A stretch of DNA of 64,000 nucleotides from Flavobacterium frigoritolerans (GTDB taxonomy: Bacteria > Bacteroidota > Bacteroidia > Flavobacteriales > Flavobacteriaceae). A program made the translations under genes and the position numbers. Of this stretch, positions 36,433 to 44,759 are shown piece after piece. The stretch lies in contig NZ_JAOZEV010000001.1 of the NCBI RefSeq assembly GCF_025847275.1, forward strand, positions 372,001-436,000, given 5' to 3'. How positions within the stretch are numbered: the first letter of the stretch is position 1; each line of letters opens with the position of its first letter. A model generated the notes under the pieces. The model did no database searches and was not told the DNA's origin. It saw only the letters and a program-made list of their open reading frames with translations.

Positions 36433-37278
36433 TTATTTATTATTTTGATACGCTTCTCTATTCTTCTGTTCAGTCAAAATCTTTTCTAAGAAAGGCGTTG
36501 TTTCTTTTTCTATCTCTTCTTTCGAAATTTCCAAAGCCTTAGGATTTTTAACTAATTGTAGCCAAGGCTTCTTTCCATCAAAATCATAAGTTCCAAAAAC
36601 GACTACAGGAGTTCCTTTAACCTTTACATTCTCTTTGTCAGCAAGAACCCACTGATTAGCCCAATCATAAAGATAGCGAGCATCTTTTTCCTGAAGTCGC
36701 AAGCAGGAATGCGAAGCAGGATAACCTGGTAAAGCGTATTCATGAAAACCAACACCTTTCTTGTTCTCTATATTAAAATTCCATTTTAACTCCCACTCAT
36801 CATTAAAAGTACTTGTTGTTTTTTCGGCTTTCCAATTGGTATAAAAAAGTCCCGTTGGCGTTGGATCTTTTTTTCTTCCCATATTAGTCTGTCCAGTATA
36901 AACTAATTGCCCTTTTTCATAAGCTGCAAATGTTTGCGATGGGTACGAAAAGAAGATTATCTTATCAATATCTCTTAAATACGGAACTGTCAGCGGAAAC
37001 GGAAGATAATTCTCAACCTTTTCATTTAAAACTGACGGAACAATAATAGAATCCATTTTGGGAAAATTTGCTTTATCAGTTCGATTAACAGCAACAAGAA
37101 TGCCTAACTGTGCATCACTTGTTGTATTAGCCTTCAACCAATCTTTTCTATTCTCAATATGATACGAAATTGCGGTTGGTTTTTTTCGTATTTCCATTTC
37201 TTTTATCTCTGGAGCCTCATTTTTTTTACATGAGAATGACAGAATTGCTATAGTTAAAATAAGAAGTGTCTTTTTCAT
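36433..37278 (-). CDS. L,D-transpeptidase (YkuD domain) lipoprotein
   Basis: The lipobox LSFSC gives Cys17 as lipid anchor. The catalytic domain lies at about 100-245 and forms peptidoglycan cross-links or attaches proteins to it. The family motif is present as H179 with the later SHSCLRL (H190, catalytic Cys192, Arg194). The usual glycine in SHGC is a serine here. Preceding TPTGLFY and GVGFHEYALP are typical. The 281-aa length is normal. It is the only cell-wall enzyme in this region and has its own terminator. Confidence 0.85.
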   Translation of the reverse strand: MKKTLLILTIAILSFSCKKNEAPEIKEMEIRKKPTAISYHIENRKDWLKANTTSDAQLGILVAVNRTDKANFPKMDSIIVPSVLNEKVENYLPFPLTVPYLRDIDKIIFFSYPSQTFAAYEKGQLVYTGQTNMGRKKDPTPTGLFYTNWKAEKTTSTFNDEWELKWNFNIENKKGVGFHEYALPGYPASHSCLRLQEKDARYLYDWANQWVLADKENVKVKGTPVVVFGTYDFDGKKPWLQLVKNPKALEISKEEIEKETTPFLEKILTEQKNREAYQNNK

Positions 37279-37504
37279 AATAAAAGTGTTTATTACAAAT
37301 TTGGTTTATTCAATAGAAAAAAGCATTACATAATTTTCTCCATTTGTTTCTTTATTTAAAGATACCAATAAAGTATCTGATAGAAGCATTAGTAATTTAG
37401 CACTATATCATTTCTTTCTATACTTTAATTTTAAGTCCACTAAAATCCGCATCATCTGCGTTCAATTTTCATAACAATCTTTTTAACTATAAATAAAAAG
37501 CAGT

Positions 37505-37672
37505 ATCTGTTTTAAAACATAGATTTTGCACATCTTAGAAAAGACGTTTTTACTTATTTAAAAAGCACAAAGCTAACTATGCGAAAGAAATATATTTCTT
37601 TTTGCATTCTTTTTTTATATAAAATCTATGTTTCTATGTGTAAAATGAAATTTTCATGAAGTACACTCGAAG
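37505..37672 (-). repeat. Dispersed element with terminal inverted repeats, copy 3 (reversed, degraded)
   Basis: Read on the minus strand it gives the copy 1 order: a GTGTACTTC-like end, AAATTTCATTTTACACATAG, AAACATAGATTTTATATAAA, AAAAGAAATATATTTCTTTC and a last AAAATCTATGTTTTAAAAC. The right terminal inverted repeat is lost and the core has substitutions, so it is an old copy. It fills the gap before the SDR gene. Confidence 0.7.
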
Positions 37673-37794
37673 CATATGTAGTAATAAAACTTAACACATT
37701 TTAAAATAAAAAAAACGAAAACGTAATAGTAAAAAATGCAGTTAATTTTATATTAAGAATCCCTATTAAAACCACTTCCAAAGTCGAAAATAAG

Positions 37795-37802
37795 TATTTT
37801 TG
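37795..37802 (+). promoter_or_regulatory. -7 promoter element of the SDR gene
   Basis: TATTTTTG fits TAnnTTTG and lies 54 bases before the ATG, giving a leader of about 50 bases. No TTG is seen at the usual distance upstream. Confidence 0.45.
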
Positions 37803-37856
37803 CATGACAAACTATTTTAAACAAATTGTACTTTACAATACATAAAAATAACTACT

Positions 37857-38573
37857 ATGAGTAATCTAAAAAATAAAAATGCACTAATTACTGGTGCAGG
37901 AAAAGGAATTGGAAAAGCAGTTGCAATTGCATTGGCCAAAGAAGGTGTAAATGTAATTTTAATGGCAAGAACTCAAGCTGATATTGATACTGTAGCAACC
38001 GAAATAAATGCACTTGGAGTAAAATCATTAGCAATTACTGCTGATGTATCTGACATTAATTCCGTTAATAATGCTGTAAAGAAAGCATTAGCAGAATTTA
38101 AATCTATCGATATTTTAATTAATAATGCCGGAATTGCTGCTTTTGGTAATTTCTTAGAATTAGAACCAGCAGCTTGGGAAAGAATTATTCAGGTAAACTT
38201 AATGGGGACTTATTATGTAACTCGTGCGGTTTTACCAAATATGATTGAAAATCAAACTGGAGATATCATCAATATTTCTTCGACTGCAGGGTTAAACGGA
38301 AACGCATTGACTAGTGCATATAGTGCTTCAAAATTTGCAGTTCTTGGACTAACTGATTCTTTAATGCAGGAAATGAGAAAACACAATGTCAGAGTTACAG
38401 CATTAACACCAAGTACCGTAGCAACTGATATGGCAAAAGATTTAAAACTAACAGATGGTAATCCTGAAAAAGTAATGCAATCTGAGGATATTGCTGAGCT
38501 AATCATTGCCCAACTTAAACTAAACCGTAGAGTTTTTATTAAAAACAGCAGTATTTGGTCTACAAATCCTTAA
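37857..38573 (+). CDS. Short-chain dehydrogenase/reductase, 3-ketoacyl-ACP reductase-like
   Basis: The classical SDR fold is complete: cofactor loop [10 protein letters not shown] at residues 13-22, [10 protein letters not shown] at 89-98, Ser141 in INISSTAG, and the catalytic pair Tyr155 and Lys159 in YSASK. The motif favours NADP(H) (Arg38 in MARTQ). It is 238 aa, soluble, and matches the FabG-like branch that also includes many general reductases. Because no acyl-carrier or fatty-acid genes are near, the substrate is open. It has an upstream promoter and a hairpin downstream, so it is a single-gene unit. Confidence 0.88.
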   Translation: MSNLKNKNALITGAGKGIGKAVAIALAKEGVNVILMARTQADIDTVATEINALGVKSLAITADVSDINSVNNAVKKALAEFKSIDILINNAGIAAFGNFLELEPAAWERIIQVNLMGTYYVTRAVLPNMIENQTGDIINISSTAGLNGNALTSAYSASKFAVLGLTDSLMQEMRKHNVRVTALTPSTVATDMAKDLKLTDGNPEKVMQSEDIAELIIAQLKLNRRVFIKNSSIWSTNP

Positions 38574-38604
38574 ACATAAATAAAATTCCAAATCTTAAAA
38601 TTCC

Positions 38605-38643
38605 AAATTCCAATAACACACAACATTCTGTTATTGGAATTTT
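38605..38643 (+). terminator. Hairpin after the SDR gene, possible terminator
   Basis: AAATTCCAATAACA pairs with TGTTATTGGAATTT around CACAACATTC. The stem is 14 bp and perfect, but the T tract afterwards is only four bases, so termination is likely but not certain. Preceding words (AATTCCAAAT, TTAAAATTCC) repeat the same theme. Confidence 0.5.
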
Positions 38644-38666
38644 AGTGTTGGAATTTCAAAACTAAA

Positions 38667-38849
38667 ATGATGGAACACTATTTAAGATAATTAATTGCAA
38701 TAGAATTAAATGACGAAGAACTAACCTTAGACATAAAAGGTCAGCTTAGTAGTGAACTGGATTTAAATCCGGAGAAAATTAGAGTAATTGAATTTCCTCC
38801 GGATTATATCAATTCTTTGAAATTAGTAATTCTAGAAGTTCAGAAATAG
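38667..38849 (+). pseudogene. Small broken gene with in-frame TAA
   Basis: From ATG 38667 the frame reads MMEHYLR, then TAA at 38688-38690, then continues without a break for 52 codons (LIAIELNDEELTLDIKGQLS...) to TAG at 38847-38849. The amino-acid composition after the stop (ELNDEELTLDIKG, NPEKIRVIEFPPDYINSL) looks like real protein, and a terminator follows 12 bases later, so a nonsense change in a small gene is likely. A sequencing error is the alternative. Family unknown. Confidence 0.5.
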
Positions 38850-38860
38850 AATCTCTTAAA

Positions 38861-38902
38861 AAAAACAATAAAGCCCTTTTTTAAAGGGCTTTATTGTTTT
38901 TA
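38861..38902. terminator. Bidirectional terminator after the broken small gene
   Basis: AAAACAATAAAGCCC and GGGCTTTATTGTTTT form a 15-bp perfect stem around TTTTTTAAA, flanked by A and T runs. A very similar hairpin lies at 42051-42091, on the other side of the membrane-protein cassette. Confidence 0.8.
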
Positions 38903-39004
38903 ATCTTTTCTGACTGTATGGCTAATTGCTTGAGCTTCTAATCCAGCTTTATTGTAACGTCTCTTCAATCCATTGAATAAATAGCTTAAAATGATGTTTT
39001 TTAA
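38900..39004 (-). pseudogene. Remnant of a small gene (about 35 codons, no start)
   Basis: On the minus strand an open stretch reads NLKNIILSYLFNGLKRRYNK, then AGLEAQAISHTVRKD and a TAA at 38900-38902. A stop lies just before the stretch and there is no ATG, so it cannot be an intact gene, but the sequence looks like the C-terminus of a protein. It probably marks decayed DNA; its origin is unknown. Confidence 0.35.
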
Positions 39005-39186
39005 ATTTTATATGAGCTTGTTGTTGTTTTTAATACAAGACCTTTGCACTCGCAAATCAGCGATACTATTTTACTTTATATTTATAAAAATCAAGATATT
39101 AATTCGTTGAATTGGCAAATAAAAACTTAAAAAATATAACAACTATTTTCAATTATTAATCAAAAAACTTAAAAAACTTAAAAACA

Positions 39187-39714
39187 ATGGTATCTTATTG
39201 GCTCTTATTATTTTTTATTCTAATTTTTTCAAGTTTATTAGCTACAGTAATGTTACTAATTCTTCGCAAAACCTCTTTTGGTGTGCGCAAAAATATAGTT
39301 GCTTTTACATTCCTGATTCCTATTGTCAGCCTTTGTATTTATGTAACTTTTGGATGTGTAAATGTATGTATTGTAAAAAATGAAGAGTCTGTAAAAAGAT
39401 ACGTCTTAATTTATAACACAACATACCAACTTGAAAACGGAGATTTATTGCAAATAAACTTCGACAAAGAAAAAATATCATGTATCATAATCAATGATAC
39501 CCCAACTCCTCTATTTTTTGACTTAGTTGGTTATAGCAAAAGGGGAAATACCTCTATTGAATATGGACATAAAGACATTATACCTTATAGTATAAATTCA
39601 ATAGAACAATATCCTGACTTCACATTCTCAGATCCACCTAACGAAGTGTTTGTTTCTTCCTCAAATTATGCTGCAAATGATCTAACAATAAAAGGCTGGC
39701 TACATAAAAACTAA
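39187..39714 (+). CDS. Membrane protein of unknown function, 175 aa
   Basis: Two transmembrane helices (about 5-27 and 35-56) are joined by a short loop containing RKTSFGVRKN. They are followed by an outward or cytoplasmic domain of ~115 aa in beta-strands (YVLIYNTTYQLENGDLLQINF). Three Cys lie together in helix 2 and just after it (SLCIYV, FGCVNVCIV). No family is recognised. It is the first gene of a four-gene same-strand group (39187-42040) of small membrane proteins, all uncharacterised. The 287 bases before it contain only decayed sequence and no clear promoter. Confidence 0.65.
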   Translation: MVSYWLLLFFILIFSSLLATVMLLILRKTSFGVRKNIVAFTFLIPIVSLCIYVTFGCVNVCIVKNEESVKRYVLIYNTTYQLENGDLLQINFDKEKISCIIINDTPTPLFFDLVGYSKRGNTSIEYGHKDIIPYSINSIEQYPDFTFSDPPNEVFVSSSNYAANDLTIKGWLHKN

Positions 39715-39800
39715 TTTCTATACAATAATCAGCTATTACAGACATATTATTATAAGTATAAAAAAAGAATTTAAAAACGAAATACAAATAAAACCTAATC

Positions 39801-40376
39801 ATGGAATCACAAAACTTACAATTCCCAAAGAGTATTTATGTAAACAAAGCAAAAGCAAAAAATGAATCGATAATTTTTGGGGTACTTGCCTTATCATGTT
39901 TATTCGGATTTTGGTACGGAACTGGAAATTTTTTCACCGCAGACTTCTACTACCCTAAATTAGTGATTTTTATGCCAATATGTTTTGTAATACTATTAAT
40001 TGAGACGATAAAAAAACATAAAGTAGCATCAAATAATAACGCAATACTGAATCTTTCAGAAAAAGGAATTGAGTTTTTCAATAAGGATTATGCTGCAGTT
40101 GGAATTGTTCCCTGGAATGAAATTACTGGCGTAACAGAATTAGAAACAGGGAGTTCTTATTTTGGTTCTACGAAAGTAAAAGAACTTTGCATTACTGTTA
40201 AAACACCATCTATTTATTTAGACAAAATGGAAAAAAATCATCAAAAAAAAATGGTAAAATTTAACACTAAAAATAGTATTCAATCAATATTTAATATTGA
40301 ATCAGCAGTTTTAGATGTGGACACTATAAAGTTCAAAAAAACTATTTATCAAATGATCGAAAAAACTAATATTTAA
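39801..40376 (+). CDS. STM3941-type membrane protein with PH-like domain
   Basis: Two hydrophobic helices (about 24-48 and 52-68) are followed by a domain of about 120 residues starting NAILNLSEKGIEFFNKDYAAVGIVPWNEITGVTELE, the strand-turn pattern of bacterial PH-like domains that use W-N-E-I at the same point. This matches proteins named STM3941. The C-terminal VDTIKFKKTIYQMIEK is a typical last helix. Such proteins are membrane-bound and occur beside unknown cassettes; no function is established. It lies 86 bases after the previous gene and 16 bases before the next, so it is probably in one transcript with the two zinc-ribbon proteins. Confidence 0.65.
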   Translation: MESQNLQFPKSIYVNKAKAKNESIIFGVLALSCLFGFWYGTGNFFTADFYYPKLVIFMPICFVILLIETIKKHKVASNNNAILNLSEKGIEFFNKDYAAVGIVPWNEITGVTELETGSSYFGSTKVKELCITVKTPSIYLDKMEKNHQKKMVKFNTKNSIQSIFNIESAVLDVDTIKFKKTIYQMIEKTNI

Positions 40377-40392
40377 TTAATCTATAAAAATT

Positions 40393-41214
40393 ATGTTTTA
40401 TTATTATAGTATTGTCTCAAAACCTTTAACTTCTACCTTAATAGAAAAAGAAACTTGCCCAGTTTGCTCTAAAAAAGGAACTATAGAAGTTATATTATAC
40501 ATGAAATTTGCGGCCGCAATAATCCCTATGTTTGGGTTAGGCAGACCAACTAGTGTACATTGTACCGAATGCGGTCATGAAATTAAATCAGTAAACACAC
40601 CTATACTCGCTGAAGCATTTAGTCAAAAAAAATATTCTCCCGGAATAATTAATGCAATAAAAAATATTAAAGCCAATCATAAACGCACGCTTTGGCAATT
40701 AGTTTATCCTTGGTCGCTAATGATTTTATTAGGCATCGCAATGATCTGTGGATTAGTAATGCAATACTCTGTAAAACATACTAATTCACAAAACAGCGAA
40801 ATGCTTGCTAATCCAAAAATTGGAGATATTTATAAAGTAACTATTGACTCTATGTACTTATTGAATGCAAATACTATGGGAAGCAAAAACTCGCAAACTT
40901 TATTTAAAATCGTAGCTATAAAAAATGACACTCTTTTAATGGTTCGTAATAAGCAGAAAAAAGAAGGAATTGGCGTTAAGGAAAATGAATGGAGTACATT
41001 CTCTAGAGAAAATAATGCATTTGAATCTATTCCTCATAAAATAAGTTTAAAGGGAATTGCAGAAAATAAAGAACTTTTTGAATTCTTCAATCAAAAGAAG
41101 ATTGATTCAATAAATAAAACAGATTTAGTAAAGTCAACAAATCCACTTCACTTTTCAAAATCAATAGCCCGAATTCCTAATTTTAATGGAATTGAAGTTG
41201 TAGAACGAAAATAG
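40393..41214 (+). CDS. Zinc-ribbon membrane protein, paralogue 1
   Basis: The 273-aa protein begins with a small zinc ribbon: Cys22 and Cys25 (CPVC) with Cys57 and Cys60 (CTECGHEI), with a hydrophobic segment between. A transmembrane helix follows at about 100-125 (LVYPWSLMILLGIAMICGLV). The C-terminal ~135 aa contain a compact repeat-free domain starting PKIGDIYKVTIDSMYLL, with LFKIVAIKNDTLLMVRNK and EGIGVKENEWSTFSREN. It is a full-length paralogue of the next gene. Function unknown; the ribbon faces the cytoplasm if the single helix is oriented by its positive flank. Confidence 0.65.
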   Translation: MFYYYSIVSKPLTSTLIEKETCPVCSKKGTIEVILYMKFAAAIIPMFGLGRPTSVHCTECGHEIKSVNTPILAEAFSQKKYSPGIINAIKNIKANHKRTLWQLVYPWSLMILLGIAMICGLVMQYSVKHTNSQNSEMLANPKIGDIYKVTIDSMYLLNANTMGSKNSQTLFKIVAIKNDTLLMVRNKQKKEGIGVKENEWSTFSRENNAFESIPHKISLKGIAENKELFEFFNQKKIDSINKTDLVKSTNPLHFSKSIARIPNFNGIEVVERK

Positions 41215-41221
41215 ATCTATT

Positions 41222-42040
41222 ATGTTTCACTTTTACCGTTATAGCTTTATCACAAAGCCCTTAACATCAATTATATTAAGTGATGAAATGTGTCCCGCTT
41301 GCAACAAAAAAGGCTGCATAGAAGTTACTCTATATTTGAGATATGCTAAGGTATTTATCCCTATTCTTTCGATGGGCAGGCCAACGAGTGTTTGTTGTAT
41401 AGAATGTGGTCATGAGATAAAATCAGTCAATACGCCTTTATTTGACAAAAACAAATACTCGCCTGGCGTAACAAATGGCATAAAAGACATTCAGGCAAGT
41501 CGTAAACGAAGTCTTTTGGAATTTATTAATCCTTGGACTGTTTTCATTTTATTAGGATTAGCTCTTACTTATGGTCTAATTTCATTATGGTCTTTCTCGA
41601 GTAATAAGACAGATAATAATGAACTACTTAAAAGTCCTAAAGTTGGAGATATTTATAAAGTCAATATCGATTCGATGTTTATATCTGCCGACGAAAAAGC
41701 TGTTGAAAATAAGATTTCTAAAACCCTATTTAAAATTATGGATATAAAAAACGATACCTTATTAATGGTTCGCAATAAACATAAAGCAGAAGGAATTGGT
41801 CTTAGTGAAAGTGACTGGAACTCTTTATCCAGAAAAAATAATGATTTTGGTAATACACCTTATAAAATTAGTTCAAAAGGAATATCTGAAAAAAAAGAAA
41901 TACTCGAATTCTTTAATAAAAAGAAGATGGATTCAATAAATAAAACAGATGTAGTAAAGTCAACAAATCCTTTCCATTTTTCTAAATCAATTGGAAAAAT
42001 ACCTGACTACAATGGAATTGAAATAATAGAACGAAAATAG
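41222..42040 (+). CDS. Zinc-ribbon membrane protein, paralogue 2
   Basis: This 272-aa product copies the architecture of the preceding gene: Cys24 and Cys27 (CPAC), Cys59 and Cys62 (CIECGHEI), transmembrane helix at about 98-122 (INPWTVFILLGLALTYGLI) and the C-terminal domain PKVGDIYKVNIDSMFISAD through DWNSLSRKNNDFG. By eye about half the residues are identical, the C-terminal halves most of all. The genes are seven bases apart, so they arose by tandem duplication and share a transcript. A strong terminator ends the group. No function is known. Confidence 0.65.
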   Translation: MFHFYRYSFITKPLTSIILSDEMCPACNKKGCIEVTLYLRYAKVFIPILSMGRPTSVCCIECGHEIKSVNTPLFDKNKYSPGVTNGIKDIQASRKRSLLEFINPWTVFILLGLALTYGLISLWSFSSNKTDNNELLKSPKVGDIYKVNIDSMFISADEKAVENKISKTLFKIMDIKNDTLLMVRNKHKAEGIGLSESDWNSLSRKNNDFGNTPYKISSKGISEKKEILEFFNKKKMDSINKTDVVKSTNPFHFSKSIGKIPDYNGIEIIERK

Positions 42041-42050
42041 ATATCTTAAC

Positions 42051-42091
42051 AAAAACATAAAAGCCCTTTAAAAAGGGCTTTTATGTTTTTT
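42051..42091. terminator. Terminator at the end of the membrane-protein cassette
   Basis: AAAACATAAAAGCCCTTT pairs with AAAGGGCTTTTATGTTTT around AA, followed by a T run. It ends the four-gene group and lies before the convergent mtaB gene. It is near-identical in stem to the hairpin at 38861-38902. Confidence 0.85.
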
Positions 42092-42136
42092 ATCATTTCG
42101 TCCAAAGGGAAAAATGACAAACTATATACTAAATTT

Positions 42137-43471
42137 TTAAGCTTCCGCTAATTTATTTACAAACTCTAAACGAACACTTCCGTCTTCATCAATAGTAGTC
42201 AAATTAATTTCGTGTAAAGTATTCACTAATTCAGGATTCCAAGGAGTTTTTACTTTTACATAATTCTCAGTAAAACCATGAATGTAGCCTTCTTTATTTT
42301 CACTTTCAAAAAGTACTGTTTTATTAGCTCCTAATTGACTTTCATAAAAAGCACGACGTTTCTTAACCGATAATCCTCGTAACATCTTGCTACGTTTGGC
42401 ACGCACATTTGCAGGAACAATTCCTGGCATATTAGCTGCTTCGGTATTGTCTCGTTCAGAATAAGTAAAAACGTGTAAATAAGATATATCCATTTCATTC
42501 AAAAAATGATACGTCTCTAAGAAATGCTCATCAGTTTCACCAGGGAATCCAACAATTACATCAACACCAATACAGGCATGTGGCATGACTTCTCTGATTT
42601 TATTTACTCGCTCTGTATATACTTCGCGAAGGTAACGACGCTTCATTAATTTCAAGATATCATTGCTTCCTGATTGCAACGGAATATGAAAATGAGGTAC
42701 AAAAGTTCTGCTCTTAGACACAAATTCAATTGTTTCATTTTTCAACAAATTGGGTTCTATCGAAGAAATTCTCAATCGTTCAATTCCTTCTACTTTATCC
42801 AAAGCTTGTACTAAATCCAGAAAAGTATGTTCGTGTTTTTTATTCCCGAATTCCCCTTTTCCGTAATCTCCGATATTAACTCCAGTTAGAACTATTTCTT
42901 TGATATTTTGAGCCGATATTTCTTTGGCATTCTGCAATACATTCTCCAAAGCATCACTACGAGAAATTCCTCTTGCAAGTGGAATCGTGCAGTAGGTACA
43001 TTTATAATCACAGCCGTCCTGAACTTTTAAGAAAGCACGAGTTCTATCACCTATTGAATAACTACCAACATAAAAATCGGCTTCCGAAATTTCGCAAGAA
43101 TGTACTTCGCCCATATCGTTTTTGCTCAAATCATTGATGTAATCAGTGATTTTAAACTTTTCGGTTGCTCCCAAAACCAAATCAACACCATCTACCGATG
43201 CCAATTCTTCTGGTTTAAGCTGTGCATAACACCCTACAGCTGCAACAAATGCTTTATCGTTAAGTTTCATCGCTTTTTTTACAACCTGCTTAAACTGTTT
43301 ATCAGCATTTTCGGTTACTGAACACGTATTGATTACATATATATCAGCAACATCTTCAAAATCGACACGATCAAAACCTTCATCATTAAAATTTCTGGCA
43401 ATTGTAGATGTTTCCGAAAAATTCAGTTTACATCCAAGCGTATAAAAAGCAACTTTTTTTCTATTTTCCAT
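42137..43471 (-). CDS. mtaB: tRNA t6A37 methylthiotransferase MtaB
   Basis: MtaB is a radical-SAM enzyme that adds a methylthio group to N6-threonylcarbamoyladenosine 37 in tRNAs reading ANN codons. The N-terminal UPF0004 domain has Cys14, Cys50 and Cys81 for the auxiliary Fe-S cluster; the radical-SAM motif is CDYKCTYC (Cys154, Cys158, Cys161). The wording TLGCKLNFSE and VFTYSERDNTEA separate it from MiaB and RimO. The TRAM domain lies at about 375-440. Length 444 aa is normal. It is monocistronic, with a TAAATTTG promoter element upstream at 43532-43539. Confidence 0.95.
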   Translation of the reverse strand: MENRKKVAFYTLGCKLNFSETSTIARNFNDEGFDRVDFEDVADIYVINTCSVTENADKQFKQVVKKAMKLNDKAFVAAVGCYAQLKPEELASVDGVDLVLGATEKFKITDYINDLSKNDMGEVHSCEISEADFYVGSYSIGDRTRAFLKVQDGCDYKCTYCTIPLARGISRSDALENVLQNAKEISAQNIKEIVLTGVNIGDYGKGEFGNKKHEHTFLDLVQALDKVEGIERLRISSIEPNLLKNETIEFVSKSRTFVPHFHIPLQSGSNDILKLMKRRYLREVYTERVNKIREVMPHACIGVDVIVGFPGETDEHFLETYHFLNEMDISYLHVFTYSERDNTEAANMPGIVPANVRAKRSKMLRGLSVKKRRAFYESQLGANKTVLFESENKEGYIHGFTENYVKVKTPWNPELVNTLHEINLTTIDEDGSVRLEFVNKLAEA

Positions 43472-44087
43472 AGCAATAAACTACGTTTTAAGTAGTATCT
43501 ATTATAATTTATCTCTTAATAAAAGAGGTTGCAAATTTACGTACAATTTTCTTCAAAACGAAATCAATAATTAACTAGATATCAATATTTTGAATTGAAT
43601 GAACATTTATTTCTTCTCAAAAAAACAATCCTAGTTTTACTTTTAACAAAAATGAAAAGCAAAATCTTGGAAAACCAGATAAAAGTATCCTTTTGACACA
43701 ATAAAAACGCTGACTCGATTTTTTTTATCAATTTAAATGAAATAAATAATGTAAAAAACATTCTAACTACAGATAAATCTTATTTATACATAGTCCCATT
43801 TTTCCCTCTAGAGCCATCTTACACTAACAAAATCTATCCAATTAAATGGATATTAGCAAAATGCAACCTTTTAAAAAAAATGATTTTAAAAAATAAAGTT
43901 TTCCTATTATACGCTTTGTTCGCGTAAATATTCGTCTTAAATTCACCACACGAAAAATGTGGTAAAAACAACACTAATTAACATCAATTTACGTTAGTTA
44001 TTTTTCATAAAGTTCTTAATTGAATAAAAACGAAAATGGGCAAGCCGAAAACCATATAGAGTAGGTATTAAAATTAATTTAAAAAAT
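43472..44087. other. Intergenic AT-rich region
   Basis: A 616-base gap between the divergent mtaB and a small secreted-protein gene. Apart from the mtaB promoter it holds only A/T-rich single-copy sequence and very short frames. I see no repeat, RNA gene or protein. Confidence 0.4.
43532..43539 (-). promoter_or_regulatory. -7 promoter element of mtaB
   Basis: TAAATTTG on the minus strand fits TAnnTTTG; the mtaB ATG is about 60 bases downstream. No TTG lies at the expected 19-21 spacing. Confidence 0.45.
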
Positions 44088-44606
44088 ATGAAAGCATTTT
44101 TCCCTACAATCTTATTAATGCTATTAACTACTTTTGGAGTGCAAGCACAAACTGCTAGTACAACTACCAATCCTTTTCCTTCTATTACTACACTTACCTC
44201 ATGGGCAAGTTACAATTCACAATCAAAATTTGATATTGAAGTTCGTGGTATTGGGTTTAAATTCGAAGTAAAATCTGTTGAGGAAGGTTCTACTGCCTTT
44301 ACTTATATCAGAAAAGTAACTGTAAATGACATCTCTTATACAGATAGAATCGTTTATAGAATTGCTAATGGTAATACTGCAAGTATCATATCACTAGTAA
44401 CTGCTTCGACTGATTTAGTATCATTGTACACGCCACAATTGTCTACTTACAAAAGCAACAACTGTAAAACAGAAATGTCTAAAGATAAAAATACAACTTG
44501 TACTTGTTATGAGAATGCTAACTACTCTATTGATGTTTGCGACGAACGTGTGAAACTTACAATGGGTGATGGAAATAAGTATTTTATTTCAGTAGCTAAA
44601 AAATAA
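44088..44606 (+). CDS. Small secreted protein with four conserved-looking cysteines, 172 aa
   Basis: A signal peptide (MKAFFPTILLMLLTTFGVQA-Q, cut at about residue 21) is followed by a Ser/Thr-rich linker (TASTTTNPFPSITTLTS) and a beta-rich domain. Cys residues lie at NNCKTEMSK, TTCTCYE and IDVCDERV, so disulfides are likely. Expression in the periplasm or outside the cell is expected. I do not recognise the family and propose no function. The preceding 616-base gap contains no clear promoter for it. Confidence 0.6.
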   Translation: MKAFFPTILLMLLTTFGVQAQTASTTTNPFPSITTLTSWASYNSQSKFDIEVRGIGFKFEVKSVEEGSTAFTYIRKVTVNDISYTDRIVYRIANGNTASIISLVTASTDLVSLYTPQLSTYKSNNCKTEMSKDKNTTCTCYENANYSIDVCDERVKLTMGDGNKYFISVAKK

Positions 44607-44759
44607 GCTTAAAAGCTCCTAAGATACCGTTATCTTGTAACGGAACTGTGTTACCCAAATCTTTACATACAAAAATCGGCAACAACTTACCTACAATTTG
44701 TTACTAGATTAAAAACTAAGAGTCTGTAAAGATATGGGGGACATTATGTTTTTTAAAAT

